47,378 nt of DNA from Kiloniellales bacterium (GCA_022361275.1 JAKSBE010000386.1:1-47378); one strand, 5' to 3'; numbered from the stretch's first letter, positions 20,008 to 28,625 are shown. The notes: generated by a model from the letters alone, not told the origin. Program-made: numbers and translations.

Positions 20008-21125
20008 GCGGCGTCGCCCTCCCGTACCAGCTTGTCGGTGATCTGCACCGCGATGTTGCCGCCTTTGCGGCCCATGTTGCCGACCGCCATCATGACCTCG
20101 CCGCTGCGCAGCCCGACCTTCGAGTTGGGCGAGCAGTTGAGCTCCAGCTGGCTCCCGACCTTCCAATTCATCACGTCGCCGAGCTTGAGCTCGAACTCGT
20201 CCAGCACCGCCTCGATCTCGACCTCGGTCTGCCAGAGTTCGGCCGTGAGGTGGCCTTCCCAGATCGAGTCGCGGCCGAACTTCTCGCCCATGAACATCTG
20301 CAGCAAAAGCTCGCGCACCGGCTCCAGGGTGGCATAGGGCAGCAGCAGCTCTATGCGCCCGCCGCGGTCCTCCATGTCGACCCGGAGCTTGGCGACGATG
20401 GCGGCGTTGGCCGGCCGGGCGATGGCGGCGAAGCGCGGATTGATCTCCAGCCGCTCGAATCGGAAGGTCACCGGGGACAGGGGGTCGAAGGCGGCGGACA
20501 GGTCGTTGAGCACGACCGTGACCATGCGCTCGACCAGGTTGCGCTCGATCGTGGTGTAGGGCCGGCCCTCGATGCGCATGGCCGCGGTGCCCCGCCGGCC
20601 GCCGAGAAGCACGTCGACGATCGAGTAGATCAGGGCGCTGTCCACGGTCAGCAGGCCGTAGTTGTCCCATTCCTCGGCCTTGAACAGCGTCAGCATGGCC
20701 GGCAGGGGAATCGAGTTCAGATAATCGCCGAAGCGGATCGAGGTGATGGTGTCGAGGCTGACCTCGACGTTGTCGGAGGTGAAGTTGCGCAGCGAGGTCG
20801 ACATCATCCGGACCAGGCGGTCGAAGACCACCTCGAGCATCGGCAGGCGCTCGTAAGACACCAAGGCCGAGTTGATGATGGCGAAGACGCCCGATCGGTC
20901 GCCGGCCCCGGCCGCGTCGTCGTCCAGGCCCAGCAGGCTGTCGATCTCGCTCTGATCCAGAACCCGCGTGGAGCCACCCGCGACCGGGCCCTCACCCGCC
21001 TCGCCCGCGTCGTCGCCCTCGGCCATGGCTTCCCACTCGGCCATCAGGGCGTCCTGATCGACCGCGCCCTCCTCGGCGCCCTCCTCAGCACCGGCCCCGG
21101 CCTGGATCTCGTCGTCGTCCGCCAT
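20004..21125 (-). CDS. fliM: Flagellar motor switch protein FliM
   Basis: C-ring switch subunit that binds CheY-P. 373 aa. The CheY-binding peptide LDQSEIDSLLG sits at residues 56-66, not at the N-terminus, because of an acidic extension of about 55 residues rich in D/E/A/G. The middle domain has RNFTSDNVEVSLDTITSIRF and the LLGGRRG motif; the C-terminal SpoA domain ends NMGRKGGNIAVQITDKL. It lies 3 nt after fliL and overlaps the DUF6468 start. Confidence 0.96.
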   Translation of the reverse strand: MADDDEIQAGAGAEEGAEEGAVDQDALMAEWEAMAEGDDAGEAGEGPVAGGSTRVLDQSEIDSLLGLDDDAAGAGDRSGVFAIINSALVSYERLPMLEVVFDRLVRMMSTSLRNFTSDNVEVSLDTITSIRFGDYLNSIPLPAMLTLFKAEEWDNYGLLTVDSALIYSIVDVLLGGRRGTAAMRIEGRPYTTIERNLVERMVTVVLNDLSAAFDPLSPVTFRFERLEINPRFAAIARPANAAIVAKLRVDMEDRGGRIELLLPYATLEPVRELLLQMFMGEKFGRDSIWEGHLTAELWQTEVEIEAVLDEFELKLGDVMNWKVGSQLELNCSPNSKVGLRSGEVMMAVGNMGRKGGNIAVQITDKLVREGDAA

Positions 21126-21128
21126 CGC

Positions 21129-21650
21129 CTACTGCACCAGCATCTGACGGAACAGAACGTCGCGGACCACGGTCGGCTGCGCCGCAGAGTTGACCCGCAG
21201 CAGCAGCTCCTCGCGCAGGCGCTGCAGCCCCGCGGAGCCGTGCAGGTCCTCGATGCGCAGTTCGCGCAGGTAGACCTGGAAGCTGTCGACGATGCGCGGC
21301 ATGACCCGCTGCAGCTGGAGGATATCCTTCTCGGAGCCGACCTCGAGGCTGACCGAGATCTTCAGGTAGTGGGTCTTGCGGCCGCCGGTGTTGAGGTTGA
21401 CCAGCATCTCCTGGAGGTCGAAGAAGACGCCTTCGCCGGCCGCCGGAGGCGCGCTGGGGTCGAGAGCCGCGACGTCGCCCCCGCCGAGCAGCCCGTCCAG
21501 CGCACCCATGAAGAAGGCGGCGGCCCCGCCGCCGGATACGAGGAGCAGAGGCAGGACGACGACGAGCACGAGCTTCTTGCCCGACATCCCGCCCTTCTTC
21601 TCCTCCATCGCGATTTCGGCTTCGCCGGTCGCCGCAGCATCTTCGGCCAT
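21129..21650 (-). CDS. fliL: Flagellar basal body-associated protein FliL
   Basis: Single-pass membrane protein that rings the stator units. 173 aa from the ATG at 21650, which has AGGA close upstream; an ATG at 21674 is possible but less well placed. The transmembrane helix is at about 25-47 (KLVLVVVLPLLLVSGGGAAA). The periplasmic domain contains DLQEMLVNLNTGGRKTHYLK, then ISVSLEV and the terminal VVRDVLFRQMLVQ, typical of FliL. First gene of the fliL-fliM-DUF6468-motE-like operon. Confidence 0.93.
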   Translation of the reverse strand: MAEDAAATGEAEIAMEEKKGGMSGKKLVLVVVLPLLLVSGGGAAAFFMGALDGLLGGGDVAALDPSAPPAAGEGVFFDLQEMLVNLNTGGRKTHYLKISVSLEVGSEKDILQLQRVMPRIVDSFQVYLRELRIEDLHGSAGLQRLREELLLRVNSAAQPTVVRDVLFRQMLVQ

Positions 21651-21711
21651 AGGTCCTATTTCCGTGTCCTGCAATTATGACTAATTCTTTTGGAAGAATA
21701 GGTTAGGCTCC

Positions 21712-21726
21712 TTAACAAGTGGTTGA
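21712..21726 (-). promoter_or_regulatory. CtrA-like site upstream of fliL
   Basis: In the fliL direction this reads TCAA-CCACTTG-TTAA, one mismatch from TTAA-N7-TTAA, 62 nt before the fliL ATG. In Caulobacter fliL-fliM is a CtrA target, so context supports it. Confidence 0.4.
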
Positions 21727-21837
21727 GTCCGAGCCCCGGCAATAAGTACTAGGCAAGGCTTGCCCGGGAGCTGGCCCGCGGGCCCGCCTGGGCCGGCGCC
21801 TTTCAATTATCCATTTGAAATTACTACATTTCCCGAT

Positions 21838-21854
21838 CTGGCACGGCGGATGCA
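21838..21854 (+). promoter_or_regulatory. Sigma-54 promoter of flgF operon
   Basis: CTGGCACGGCGGATGCA: GG (21840-21841) and GC (21852-21853) are spaced exactly as in -24/-12 elements, with TGGCAC perfect and TTGC as ATGC. It lies 78 nt upstream of the flgF ATG; predicted transcription start near 21865. Confidence 0.75.
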
Positions 21855-21931
21855 GCGGCCTCCAGCCGAAAGCCGGCGTCGGCGGGCGAAGCCGCGCTTC
21901 GAGAACGGCTCACTGCAGAACGGGATCAGAG

Positions 21932-22654
21932 ATGGAAAACTCAGGCTATGTCGCCCTCTCGCGCCAGGTGACGCTGCGCCGCCAGATGGAGATGATCGCC
22001 AACAACCTGGCGAACATGAACACCACCGCCTATCGGAGCGAGCAGATCCTCTTCCGGGAGTTCCTGTCCGGCAAAGGCGAGGGGCGCGCGGCCGTCAGCT
22101 TCGTCCGCGATCCTGCGCAGCTGCGCGATCTTTCCATGGGCCCGATGTCGAGCACCGGCGCCGCGCTCGACGTCGCGATCGACGGCCCCGGCTACTTCGT
22201 CATCGATACCCCCCAGGGGCCCCGCTACACCCGCGACGGCCACTTCAAGCTGGACGACCAGGGCCAGGTGACCACGGCGGCGGGCGACCCGGTCCTGGCC
22301 GGCGGCGGCCCCATCTTCGTTCCGATCGACGCCAAGGACATCCAGATCGCCAGGGACGGCACGGTCTCCACCGAGCAGGGCGAGCTCGGCCGGCTCGACA
22401 TCGTGACCTTCGACAACGAACAGCTGCTGAAGCGGGTCAGGGGCAATGCCTACGACGCCGGCGAAGCGACTGCGAACGCGGCGATCGGGTCCGAGGTGGT
22501 CCAAGGCATGCTGGAGGCCTCGAACGTCCAGGGCGTCGGCGAGATGACCCGGCTGATCGAGACCCTGCGCAGCTACCAGTCGGCGAAACGCTTCGCGGAG
22601 CAGGAGCACGAACGCCAGCGCCGCGCCATCCAGTCGCTGATTCAGACCAACTAG
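21932..22654 (+). CDS. flgF: Flagellar proximal rod protein FlgF
   Basis: Rod protein of 240 aa. The N-terminal rod motif is RQMEMIANNLANMNTTAYRS; the core contains DVAIDGPGYFVIDTPQGPRY, and the C-terminal helix is VQGMLEASNVQGVGEMTRLI. The ATG at 21932 (MENSGYVALSRQ) is the conserved start; a longer frame upstream would cross the sigma-54 promoter. First of flgF-flgG-flgA-flgH. Confidence 0.96.
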   Translation: MENSGYVALSRQVTLRRQMEMIANNLANMNTTAYRSEQILFREFLSGKGEGRAAVSFVRDPAQLRDLSMGPMSSTGAALDVAIDGPGYFVIDTPQGPRYTRDGHFKLDDQGQVTTAAGDPVLAGGGPIFVPIDAKDIQIARDGTVSTEQGELGRLDIVTFDNEQLLKRVRGNAYDAGEATANAAIGSEVVQGMLEASNVQGVGEMTRLIETLRSYQSAKRFAEQEHERQRRAIQSLIQTN

Positions 22655-22709
22655 TTCGGGGCCGCGCGCCGCCGCGCGACCGCCGAAGCCATCAGGAGGT
22701 AGCCGAGCC

Positions 22710-23495
22710 ATGAGATCCCTCGACATCGCCGCGACCGGCATGCTGGCCCAGCAGCTGAACGTGGAAGTCATCTCGAACAACATCGCCAACATGACCACCA
22801 CCGGGTTCAAACGGCAGAGGGCCGAGTTCCAGGACCTGCTCTATCAGGACCTGCGGCGGGTCGGCTCCGAATCCTCCGACGCCGGGACGTTGGTGCCCTC
22901 CGGCATCCAGCTCGGTCTCGGGGTCCAGCCGACGGCGGTCTACCGCATCGTCGAGCAGGGCAACCTGACCATTACCGACAACCCCTTCGACCTCGCGATC
23001 AGCGGCCGCGGCTACTTCACCGTCGAGCTGCCCTCCGGCGACACCGGCTACACCCGCGCCGGCTCCTTCCAGATCAGCCCGGACGGCGAACTGGTGACCG
23101 CCGACGGCTACATCATCCAGCCCGGCGCGACGATCCCCTCGGACGCTCTCTCGGTGACCATCAACGAGAACGGCGTGGTCTCGGTCCGTCTCGGCGGCGA
23201 CACGACGGAGCAGCAGGTCGGGCAGATCGAGCTCGCGACCTTCCCCAACGAGGCCGGGCTGGAGGCGCTGGGCAGCAACCTCTTCCTCGAGACCGCCGCC
23301 TCGGGCGCCGCCACGGTCGGCAACCCGGGCGCGACCGGCTTCGGGACCTTGAGGCAGGGCGCGCTGGAGACCTCCAACGTCAACGTGGTCAACGAGATCA
23401 CCAACCTGATCGCGGCCCAGCGGGCCTACGAGATGAACTCCAAGATGATCCAGGCCAGCGACGAGATGATGGCCAATACGTCGCAGCTTCGCTAA
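22710..23495 (+). CDS. flgG: Flagellar distal rod protein FlgG
   Basis: Main distal rod subunit, 261 aa, the standard length. It starts MRSLDIAATGMLAQQLNVEV and has SNNIANMTTTGFKRQRAEFQ, DLAISGRGYF and the C-terminal NVVNEITNLIAAQRAYEMNS, all highly conserved FlgG segments. SD AGGAGG is 10 nt upstream of the ATG. It lies 55 nt after flgF. Confidence 0.98.
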   Translation: MRSLDIAATGMLAQQLNVEVISNNIANMTTTGFKRQRAEFQDLLYQDLRRVGSESSDAGTLVPSGIQLGLGVQPTAVYRIVEQGNLTITDNPFDLAISGRGYFTVELPSGDTGYTRAGSFQISPDGELVTADGYIIQPGATIPSDALSVTINENGVVSVRLGGDTTEQQVGQIELATFPNEAGLEALGSNLFLETAASGAATVGNPGATGFGTLRQGALETSNVNVVNEITNLIAAQRAYEMNSKMIQASDEMMANTSQLR

Positions 23496-23509
23496 GCGGG
23501 AGATCCCAG

Positions 23510-24496
23510 GTGCCTAGACTTCTTCTCAGCTTGCTGATGCTGGCCCTGGCCGCCGGCTTCGCCCCGGCCGCGGCCGGGAACGGTCTGCCGGCCCAGCCGG
23601 TCAACCTGCGGCCGGAGATCACCGTCGAGGACGCGGTGCTGCGGCTGGGCGACCTCTTCGACGGCCTGGACGCCCGGGCCGACGTCGCCGTGGCCCGGGC
23701 CCCGGCGCCCGGCCGCCAGCTCCGCCTCAGCGGCCAATGGCTGAGGCGCCTCGCCAGGGCCCACAATCTGGCCTGGCAGCCCGGTCCGGGCAACGGCTCG
23801 GCTCTGGTGCGCCGCGCCAGCCAGGTCGTCGGACCGGACCAGATCGTCGACGCCATCGCCCGCTCGCTGGGCAGGGAAGGCATCGGCGGCGATCTCGACG
23901 TGATCCTCGACAGCCCGGGACTGGCGCTCCACCTGCCGGTCGACAGCCCGCCGGAAATCGAGGTCGCCGCCCTGACCTACGACCCGCGCAGCGAGCGCGT
24001 GGCGGCCAAGATCCTGGTCGGCGGCGCCGACGCGGCGCGCGCCCAGACCGTCGTTCGCGGCCGGGCCCTGCGGATGACCGAGGTGCCGGTGCTGCGCCAT
24101 CGCCTGGCCCGGGACCAGGTGATCGCGCCGGAAGACCTGGAATGGATCCGGATCCCTCTGGCGCGGCTCGGCCGCGGCACGGTCACCGATCCGGCCGAGA
24201 TCGTCGGCAAGAGCCTGCGCCGCGCCCAGCGCCCGGGCCGCCAGCTCCGCGATTCCGATCTCCAGGCGCCCGTCGTCGTGACCAAGAACAGCCTGGTCAC
24301 CCTGCGCCTCGAGACGCCGAACCTGCGCCTCTCCCTGCAAGGCCGGGCGCTCGACAGCGGCGGCCTCGGCGAGGTCATCCGGGTCGTGAACACCAAGTCC
24401 AACACCTTGATCCATGCCCGGATCTCCGGGCCCAACAGCGTCGTCGTCGTCGCCGACCGGCTGGCCGGCGCCGCGCAGCAGGAGGCTTTGCGATGA
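23510..24496 (+). CDS. flgA: P-ring assembly chaperone FlgA
   Basis: Periplasmic chaperone for FlgI polymerisation. 328 aa with a GTG start (23510) and a signal peptide (about 1-23, ending AAAGNG). The C-terminal half is a SAF/beta-clip domain (VPVLRHRLARDQVIAPEDLE, then GKSLRRAQRPGRQL and VVTKNSLVTL), ending VVNTKSNTLIHARISGPNSV, the FlgA signature. The N-terminal ~170 residues are longer than in enteric FlgA, as usual for alphaproteobacteria. It overlaps flgH by ATGA. Confidence 0.94.
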   Translation: MPRLLLSLLMLALAAGFAPAAAGNGLPAQPVNLRPEITVEDAVLRLGDLFDGLDARADVAVARAPAPGRQLRLSGQWLRRLARAHNLAWQPGPGNGSALVRRASQVVGPDQIVDAIARSLGREGIGGDLDVILDSPGLALHLPVDSPPEIEVAALTYDPRSERVAAKILVGGADAARAQTVVRGRALRMTEVPVLRHRLARDQVIAPEDLEWIRIPLARLGRGTVTDPAEIVGKSLRRAQRPGRQLRDSDLQAPVVVTKNSLVTLRLETPNLRLSLQGRALDSGGLGEVIRVVNTKSNTLIHARISGPNSVVVVADRLAGAAQQEALR

Positions 24497-25272
24497 AACA
24501 GCGATTCTCTGGACCCGAGAACGCCCGGGCAAGGACACTCCGGGTCGTCGCGGCGCTGGTCATGGTCACCGGCCTGTCGGGCTGCAACCTCTTCACCCGC
24601 CTGTCCGAGGTCGGCTCCGAGCCGGCCCTGACCTCGATCCGCAGCCCGGCGACGCTGCACGGCAACCAGCCGGTGCAGATGCCCATGCCCGCGCCGATCG
24701 AAACCGTGCACCATCCCAACTCCCTGTGGCGGCCCGGGTCGCGCGCCTTCTTCAAGGACCAGCGCGCCAACCAGGTCGGCGACATCCTGACCGTCAACAT
24801 CGAGATCGACGACAGCGCCACGCTCAACAATTCGACCACCCGCACGCGGGACGCAGGGGAAAGCGCGGCGCTGTCCGCCTTCCTCGGCTACGAGACCCTG
24901 CTGTCGGACTTCTTCCCGGACGCGGTGAACCCGGACAACCTGGTGAACCTGGAGAGCGATTCGAACTCCGTCGGGACCGGCGCGGTCCAGCGCCAGGAGG
25001 ACATCGAGTTCGACCTGGCCGCCATCGTGACCCAGGTCCTGCCGAACGGGAACCTGGTCATCGGCGGCCGCCAGGAGGTCCGGGTGAACTACGAGGTCCG
25101 GCAGATCCAGATGGTCGGCATCGTCCGCCCGGAGGACATCCGCTCGGACAACACCGTTCCCTTCGACAAGATCGCCGAGGCGCGCATCGCCTACGGCGGA
25201 CGGGGCCAGCTTTCCGACCTGCAGCAGCCGCGCTACGGCCAGCAGATCTTCGACATCATCTGGCCGTTCTGA
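24493..25272 (+). CDS. flgH: L-ring lipoprotein FlgH
   Basis: Outer-membrane L-ring subunit, 259 aa. The lipobox VTGLSGC places the lipidated cysteine at residue 31. Conserved segments include SLWRPGSRAFFKDQRANQVG, then DILTVNIEIDDSA, NGNLVIGGRQEVRVN and VRPEDIRSDNTV. The start at 24493 overlaps the flgA stop (ATGA). The operon ends at an intrinsic terminator 20 nt downstream. Confidence 0.97.
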   Translation: MKQRFSGPENARARTLRVVAALVMVTGLSGCNLFTRLSEVGSEPALTSIRSPATLHGNQPVQMPMPAPIETVHHPNSLWRPGSRAFFKDQRANQVGDILTVNIEIDDSATLNNSTTRTRDAGESAALSAFLGYETLLSDFFPDAVNPDNLVNLESDSNSVGTGAVQRQEDIEFDLAAIVTQVLPNGNLVIGGRQEVRVNYEVRQIQMVGIVRPEDIRSDNTVPFDKIAEARIAYGGRGQLSDLQQPRYGQQIFDIIWPF

Positions 25273-25291
25273 TCCGATACCGAGGGAGAAG

Positions 25292-25329
25292 AAAGGGGGC
25301 CTTGGCGCTCGGCGCCAGGCCCCTTTTTT
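25292..25329 (+). terminator. Intrinsic terminator after flgH
   Basis: A GC-rich stem (GGGGCCTTGGCGC against GCGCCAGGCCCC, one bulge) with a TCG loop is followed directly by six T (25324-25329). A-residues precede the stem, so it could also act on convergent dksA. Textbook rho-independent terminator. Confidence 0.9.
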
Positions 25330-25354
25330 GACCTCTGCGGCCCGGAGACGCCGC

Positions 25355-25771
25355 TCAGTCGTCGCGGTGGGTCCGCTCCATGCGTTCGTGCCGCTCCTGC
25401 GCTTCCAGCGACAGGGTCGCAATCGGCCTCGCCTCCAGCCGCTTCAGGCTGATCGGCTCGGCGGTTTCCTCGCAATAACCGTAGGTTCCCTCGTCGATAC
25501 GCTCCAGCGCAGCGTCGATCTTGGCGATCAGCTTGCGCTGCCGGTCCCGGGTCCGCAGCTCCAGGGAGCGGTCGGTCTCGAGCGACGCCCGGTCCGCCAG
25601 GTCCGGCTCGTGCGTGCTGGTTTCCTGCAGATGATGGATCGTCTCGTTGGACTCCCTCAGGATCTCGGAACGCCAGGCCAGAAGCTTGTGGCGGAAGTAA
25701 GTCTGCATCGAGGTGTTCATGAAGGGCTCTTCTTCTGACGGACGATAGCCCTGAAGCAACGGTTCCTTCAT
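25355..25771 (-). CDS. dksA: RNA polymerase-binding factor DksA, single-cysteine type
   Basis: Binds the RNA polymerase secondary channel and with ppGpp adjusts transcription. 138 aa from the ATG at 25771 (GGAAGG upstream). The coiled-coil region (YFRHKLLAWRSEILRESNET, then IHHLQE) and the globular end YGYCEETAEPISLKRLEARP, followed by IATLSLEAQERHE, are typical. Only the first of the four zinc-finger cysteines is kept (CEET and SLEA replace CxxC and CxxC), a known alphaproteobacterial variant that does not use the classical zinc site. Convergent with flgH. Confidence 0.93.
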   Translation of the reverse strand: MKEPLLQGYRPSEEEPFMNTSMQTYFRHKLLAWRSEILRESNETIHHLQETSTHEPDLADRASLETDRSLELRTRDRQRKLIAKIDAALERIDEGTYGYCEETAEPISLKRLEARPIATLSLEAQERHERMERTHRDD

Positions 25772-25915
25772 ATTCCTTCCCACCTGTGAAGCACCCGTCT
25801 CCTGTCGGTTGACCTACCTTTGAATAAGGAGTTCGCAGGTCTCTGTTGGCAGGTGGCTACCGCCCTCGGCTTTGAGATTCAACTGAAATCTTCTCGGCCG
25901 TGCCGGCCGGGCCCG

Positions 25916-26326
25916 TCAGCGGCCCAGTTTCGCCAGTTCCACGGCGGCCCGGAGCTCGATTTCGTCCAGGATTTCGGCCAGCTCGGGATCGCTCACCTGG
26001 TCCCTCTGCACCGCCACGGCCCGGGCCAGAGCCTCGATGCGTCCGGGCGAGAGGCGCCCCAGGAGCAAGCTCAGGCGGAGCTCGTCCAGGCGGTCCAGGA
26101 GATCCTCTCCGTGGCGCCGGGCCCGGGCGTGGCGGGCGACGGCGTCGGGGATTTCCTGCAGCGCCAGCAGGGCATCGGTCGGGGCGACCGCCGGCGCGGC
26201 GCTCGGCGCTGCCGATTCACTTTCCCCCGCAAGGACCTTGGCGAAGTCGCCCGCGGCCGAGTCCGCCTTGCGGGCCTGACGCTTGGGGCTCGTGGTCTGG
26301 ATCGAGGAGAGCTTATCGACTTTCAT
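25916..26326 (-). CDS. fliX: Flagellar assembly regulator FliX
   Basis: Alphaproteobacterial regulator that couples basal-body assembly to sigma-54/FlbD transcription. 136 aa from the ATG at 26326 (MKVDKLSSIQ). The C-terminal half (RRHGEDLLDRLDELRLSLLL, then GRLSPGRIEALARAV, DPELAEILDEIELRAAVELA) matches Caulobacter FliX closely, including the terminal AAVELAK. Divergent from flgI, as in Caulobacter. flbD itself is not in the window. Confidence 0.92.
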   Translation of the reverse strand: MKVDKLSSIQTTSPKRQARKADSAAGDFAKVLAGESESAAPSAAPAVAPTDALLALQEIPDAVARHARARRHGEDLLDRLDELRLSLLLGRLSPGRIEALARAVAVQRDQVSDPELAEILDEIELRAAVELAKLGR

Positions 26327-26370
26327 TTCGCCTGCCGCAATTGACTTATGCCCAAAGTCGTTTATTCCGC

Positions 26371-26385
26371 TTAAGAAGGCGTAAA
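26371..26385 (-). promoter_or_regulatory. CtrA-like site upstream of fliX
   Basis: In the fliX direction this reads TTTA-CGCCTTC-TTAA, one mismatch from TTAA-N7-TTAA, 45 nt upstream of the fliX ATG. Shares TTTAC-N6-TTAA with the sites before flgB and cheY. Confidence 0.42.
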
Positions 26386-26520
26386 CCGAAAGTCGAGCAC
26401 AGCCCCCGACCCGGCAGCATCTGCCGCCGGGTCCCGGCACTTCCTGCCCGCGTCCCGACGTCCCCCCGGCGCACGCGGCACAAAGGGTTGAAAAATCAGG
26501 AACCTTTTCACCGACCGCGG

Positions 26521-26536
26521 TGGCATGCCGCTCGCA
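26521..26536 (+). promoter_or_regulatory. Sigma-54-type promoter of flgI operon
   Basis: TGGCATGCCGCTCGCA has GG and GC at the exact -24/-12 spacing, with TGGCAT for TGGCAC and TCGC for TTGC. Transcription would begin near 26547, about 55 nt before the flgI start. Weaker than the flagellin promoters. Confidence 0.6.
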
Positions 26537-26602
26537 TGGTCATGGCCGGATCCAGGTGAAGCCGGCCGCGCGCCGGCAGCGAACCAGAAAGGAGACCTCG
26601 GC

Positions 26603-27772
26603 TTGTCCAGGATGGAGAACCTCAGGCGGAAGGCCTTCGCCGCGGCGCTGATCGGCGGCGGCCTGCTGATCGGCGACCTGCTGATCGGGGCGGGGCCGCT
26701 CGCGGCGCAGTCGCGGATCAAGGACATCGTCGACATCGAGGGCGTGCGCGACAACCAGCTCGTCGGCTACGGCCTCGTGGTCGGCCTGAACGGCACCGGC
26801 GACGACCTGGACAAGGCGGTCTTCACCCGGGAGAGCCTGATCGGCATGCTGCAGCGCCTCGGCGTCAACGCCCGCGACGAGGACCTCGACACCGACAACG
26901 TCGCCGCCGTCATGGTGACTGCGAACTTCCCCGCCTTCGGCCGCCACGGCGCCCGCATCGACGTGACGATCTCGGCCCTCGGCGACGCCGAGAGCCTGCT
27001 CGGCGGCAACCTTCTGGTGACCCCGCTGTTGGGCGCCGACGGCGAGGTCTACGCGGTCGCCCAGGGCCCGGTCGCGGTCGGCGGCTTCTCCGCCGGCGGC
27101 GAGGCCGAGACCATCACCCGGGGCGTCCCGACCACCGGCCGGATACCCAACGGCGCGATCATCGAGCGCGAGGTGCCCTTCGCCCTCAACGAGCTCCAGC
27201 GCGTGAAGCTCTCGCTGCGCAACCCGGACCTCTCGACCGCCGGCCGGATCGCCGGGGCGATCAACGACTTCCTGCGCGAGCAGCGCAAGATCGAGCAGCC
27301 CAGCGCCGAGGTCACCGACCCCGGCACCGTGACCCTGGCGATCCCCGAGGCCTACAGCGGCCGCGCCGTCGCGCTGCTGAGCGATATCGAGCAGCTCACG
27401 GTCAAGGCCGACCAGATCGCCAAGGTCGTCATCGACGAGCGTTCCGGCGTCATCGTCATGGGCCAGAACGTGCGGATCAGCACGGTCGCCATCGCCCAGG
27501 GCAACCTGACCATCCGCATCACCGAGACCCCGCAGGTCAGCCAGCCCGGTCCCTTCGCCGAAGCCGGCGAGACCGTGGTCGTGCCGCGGACCCAGATCGA
27601 GGTCGACGACCAGAACGGCAGCCGTCTGGCCGTGGTCGAAGGCAACGGCGTCAGCCTGCAGCAGCTGGTCGACGGCCTGAACGCCCTCGGCATCGGCCCG
27701 CGCGACATGATCAGCATCCTGCAGACCATCAAGGCCGCCGGCGCCCTGCAAGCCGAGATCGAGGTGATGTGA
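26603..27772 (+). CDS. flgI: P-ring protein FlgI
   Basis: Periplasmic P-ring subunit, 389 aa. A signal peptide (about residues 9-36, ending GPLAAQS) precedes RIKDIVDIEGVRDNQLVGYG and GLNGTGDD, invariant in FlgI. The end, LQQLVDGLNALGIGPRDMIS followed by ILQTIKAAGALQAEIEVM, is also diagnostic. The TTG at 26603 has AAGGAG with 8-nt spacing and is preferred; the ATG at 26612 has no usable Shine-Dalgarno. The stop overlaps the flgJ start (TGATG). Confidence 0.96.
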   Translation: MSRMENLRRKAFAAALIGGGLLIGDLLIGAGPLAAQSRIKDIVDIEGVRDNQLVGYGLVVGLNGTGDDLDKAVFTRESLIGMLQRLGVNARDEDLDTDNVAAVMVTANFPAFGRHGARIDVTISALGDAESLLGGNLLVTPLLGADGEVYAVAQGPVAVGGFSAGGEAETITRGVPTTGRIPNGAIIEREVPFALNELQRVKLSLRNPDLSTAGRIAGAINDFLREQRKIEQPSAEVTDPGTVTLAIPEAYSGRAVALLSDIEQLTVKADQIAKVVIDERSGVIVMGQNVRISTVAIAQGNLTIRITETPQVSQPGPFAEAGETVVVPRTQIEVDDQNGSRLAVVEGNGVSLQQLVDGLNALGIGPRDMISILQTIKAAGALQAEIEVM

Positions 27773-28104
27773 TGGAGCTCGACGTCGCCCTGCCCGGCCT
27801 GGAGGCGATCCGCCAGCGCGGCGGCCCGGGCCTCGACACCGCGGCCCTGGCCCGCAGCCGCGATCCCGAGGCGGTGCGCCGCGCCGCCGAGGACTTCGAG
27901 GCCGTCTTCCTGACCCAGATGCTGGCGCCGGTCTTCGCCACCATCAAGACCGACGCCCTCTTCGGCGGCGGCCCCAGCGAAGACATCTACCGCTCCCTTC
28001 TGGTCGAGGAGTACGGCAAGTCGATCGCCGCCGCCGGCGGGATCGGCATCGCCGATCAGGTGCAACGCGAGATTCTCGCCATTCAGGAGGCTATGTCGTC
28101 ATGA
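27772..28104 (+). CDS. flgJ: Rod-binding protein, FlgJ N-terminal domain only
   Basis: 110-aa rod cap/scaffold protein corresponding to the N-terminal half of enteric FlgJ (AAEDFEAVFLTQMLAPVFAT, then FGGGPSEDIYRSLLVEEYGK). The muramidase domain is absent, as in most alphaproteobacteria, so a separate lytic enzyme must open the wall. The ATG at 27772 overlaps the flgI stop; a GTG three bases earlier is possible. It overlaps the next gene by ATGA. Confidence 0.92.
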   Translation: MELDVALPGLEAIRQRGGPGLDTAALARSRDPEAVRRAAEDFEAVFLTQMLAPVFATIKTDALFGGGPSEDIYRSLLVEEYGKSIAAAGGIGIADQVQREILAIQEAMSS

Positions 28105-28589
28105 CCAGCAGCACCCCCAACGCCGTGGCCGAGGCCGGCGGCCTTCCCGAGATGACTGCGATCGAGCTCGCCGAACGGATGACCCGGGCCGCCGGACGCC
28201 TGTCCGACGTGATCGAGGCCGAGGTCGGGCTGCTGCGGGCCTTCAAGATCGCCGAGGTCGAACGCCTTCAGACCGAGAAGAAAGCCCTGGCGGAAGACTA
28301 CGAGAAGTTGCTGCGGGGCCTGGGCGCGTGCCCCGAGGCCGTGGCCGAGATGGGCGACGACCGGCGCGGCGCGCTGCGGGCCGCGGCCGAGCGTCTGGCC
28401 CGCGCCGCCGAGGCCAACGCCGTCGCCCTGCGCGCCGGGATCGAGGCCAACACCCGCCTGATGTCCGGTATCGCCCGCGCGGTCCAGGAGCAGCGCCCGC
28501 GCTCGGCCTGCTACCACGCGGACGGACGGCCGGTCGAGGCCGACGCCGACCGGAGCCCGGTGTCGGTGTCGCTGGACCAGGTCCTCTAG
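28101..28589 (+). CDS. flgN: FlgN-type chaperone for FlgK and FlgL
   Basis: 162-aa helical protein. The segment TRAAGRLSDVIEAEVGLLRA, then FKIAEVERLQTEKKALAEDY, and the later helix ANAVALRAGIEANTRLMSGI have the heptad pattern of FlgN, the cytoplasmic chaperone for the two junction proteins. Position immediately before flgK is the conserved one. It overlaps flgJ by four bases and lies 36 nt before flgK. Confidence 0.8.
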   Translation: MTSSTPNAVAEAGGLPEMTAIELAERMTRAAGRLSDVIEAEVGLLRAFKIAEVERLQTEKKALAEDYEKLLRGLGACPEAVAEMGDDRRGALRAAAERLARAAEANAVALRAGIEANTRLMSGIARAVQEQRPRSACYHADGRPVEADADRSPVSVSLDQVL

Positions 28590-28625
28590 GGCCGCCCCGC
28601 CAGACCCAGGGCCGGGAGAACCGCC

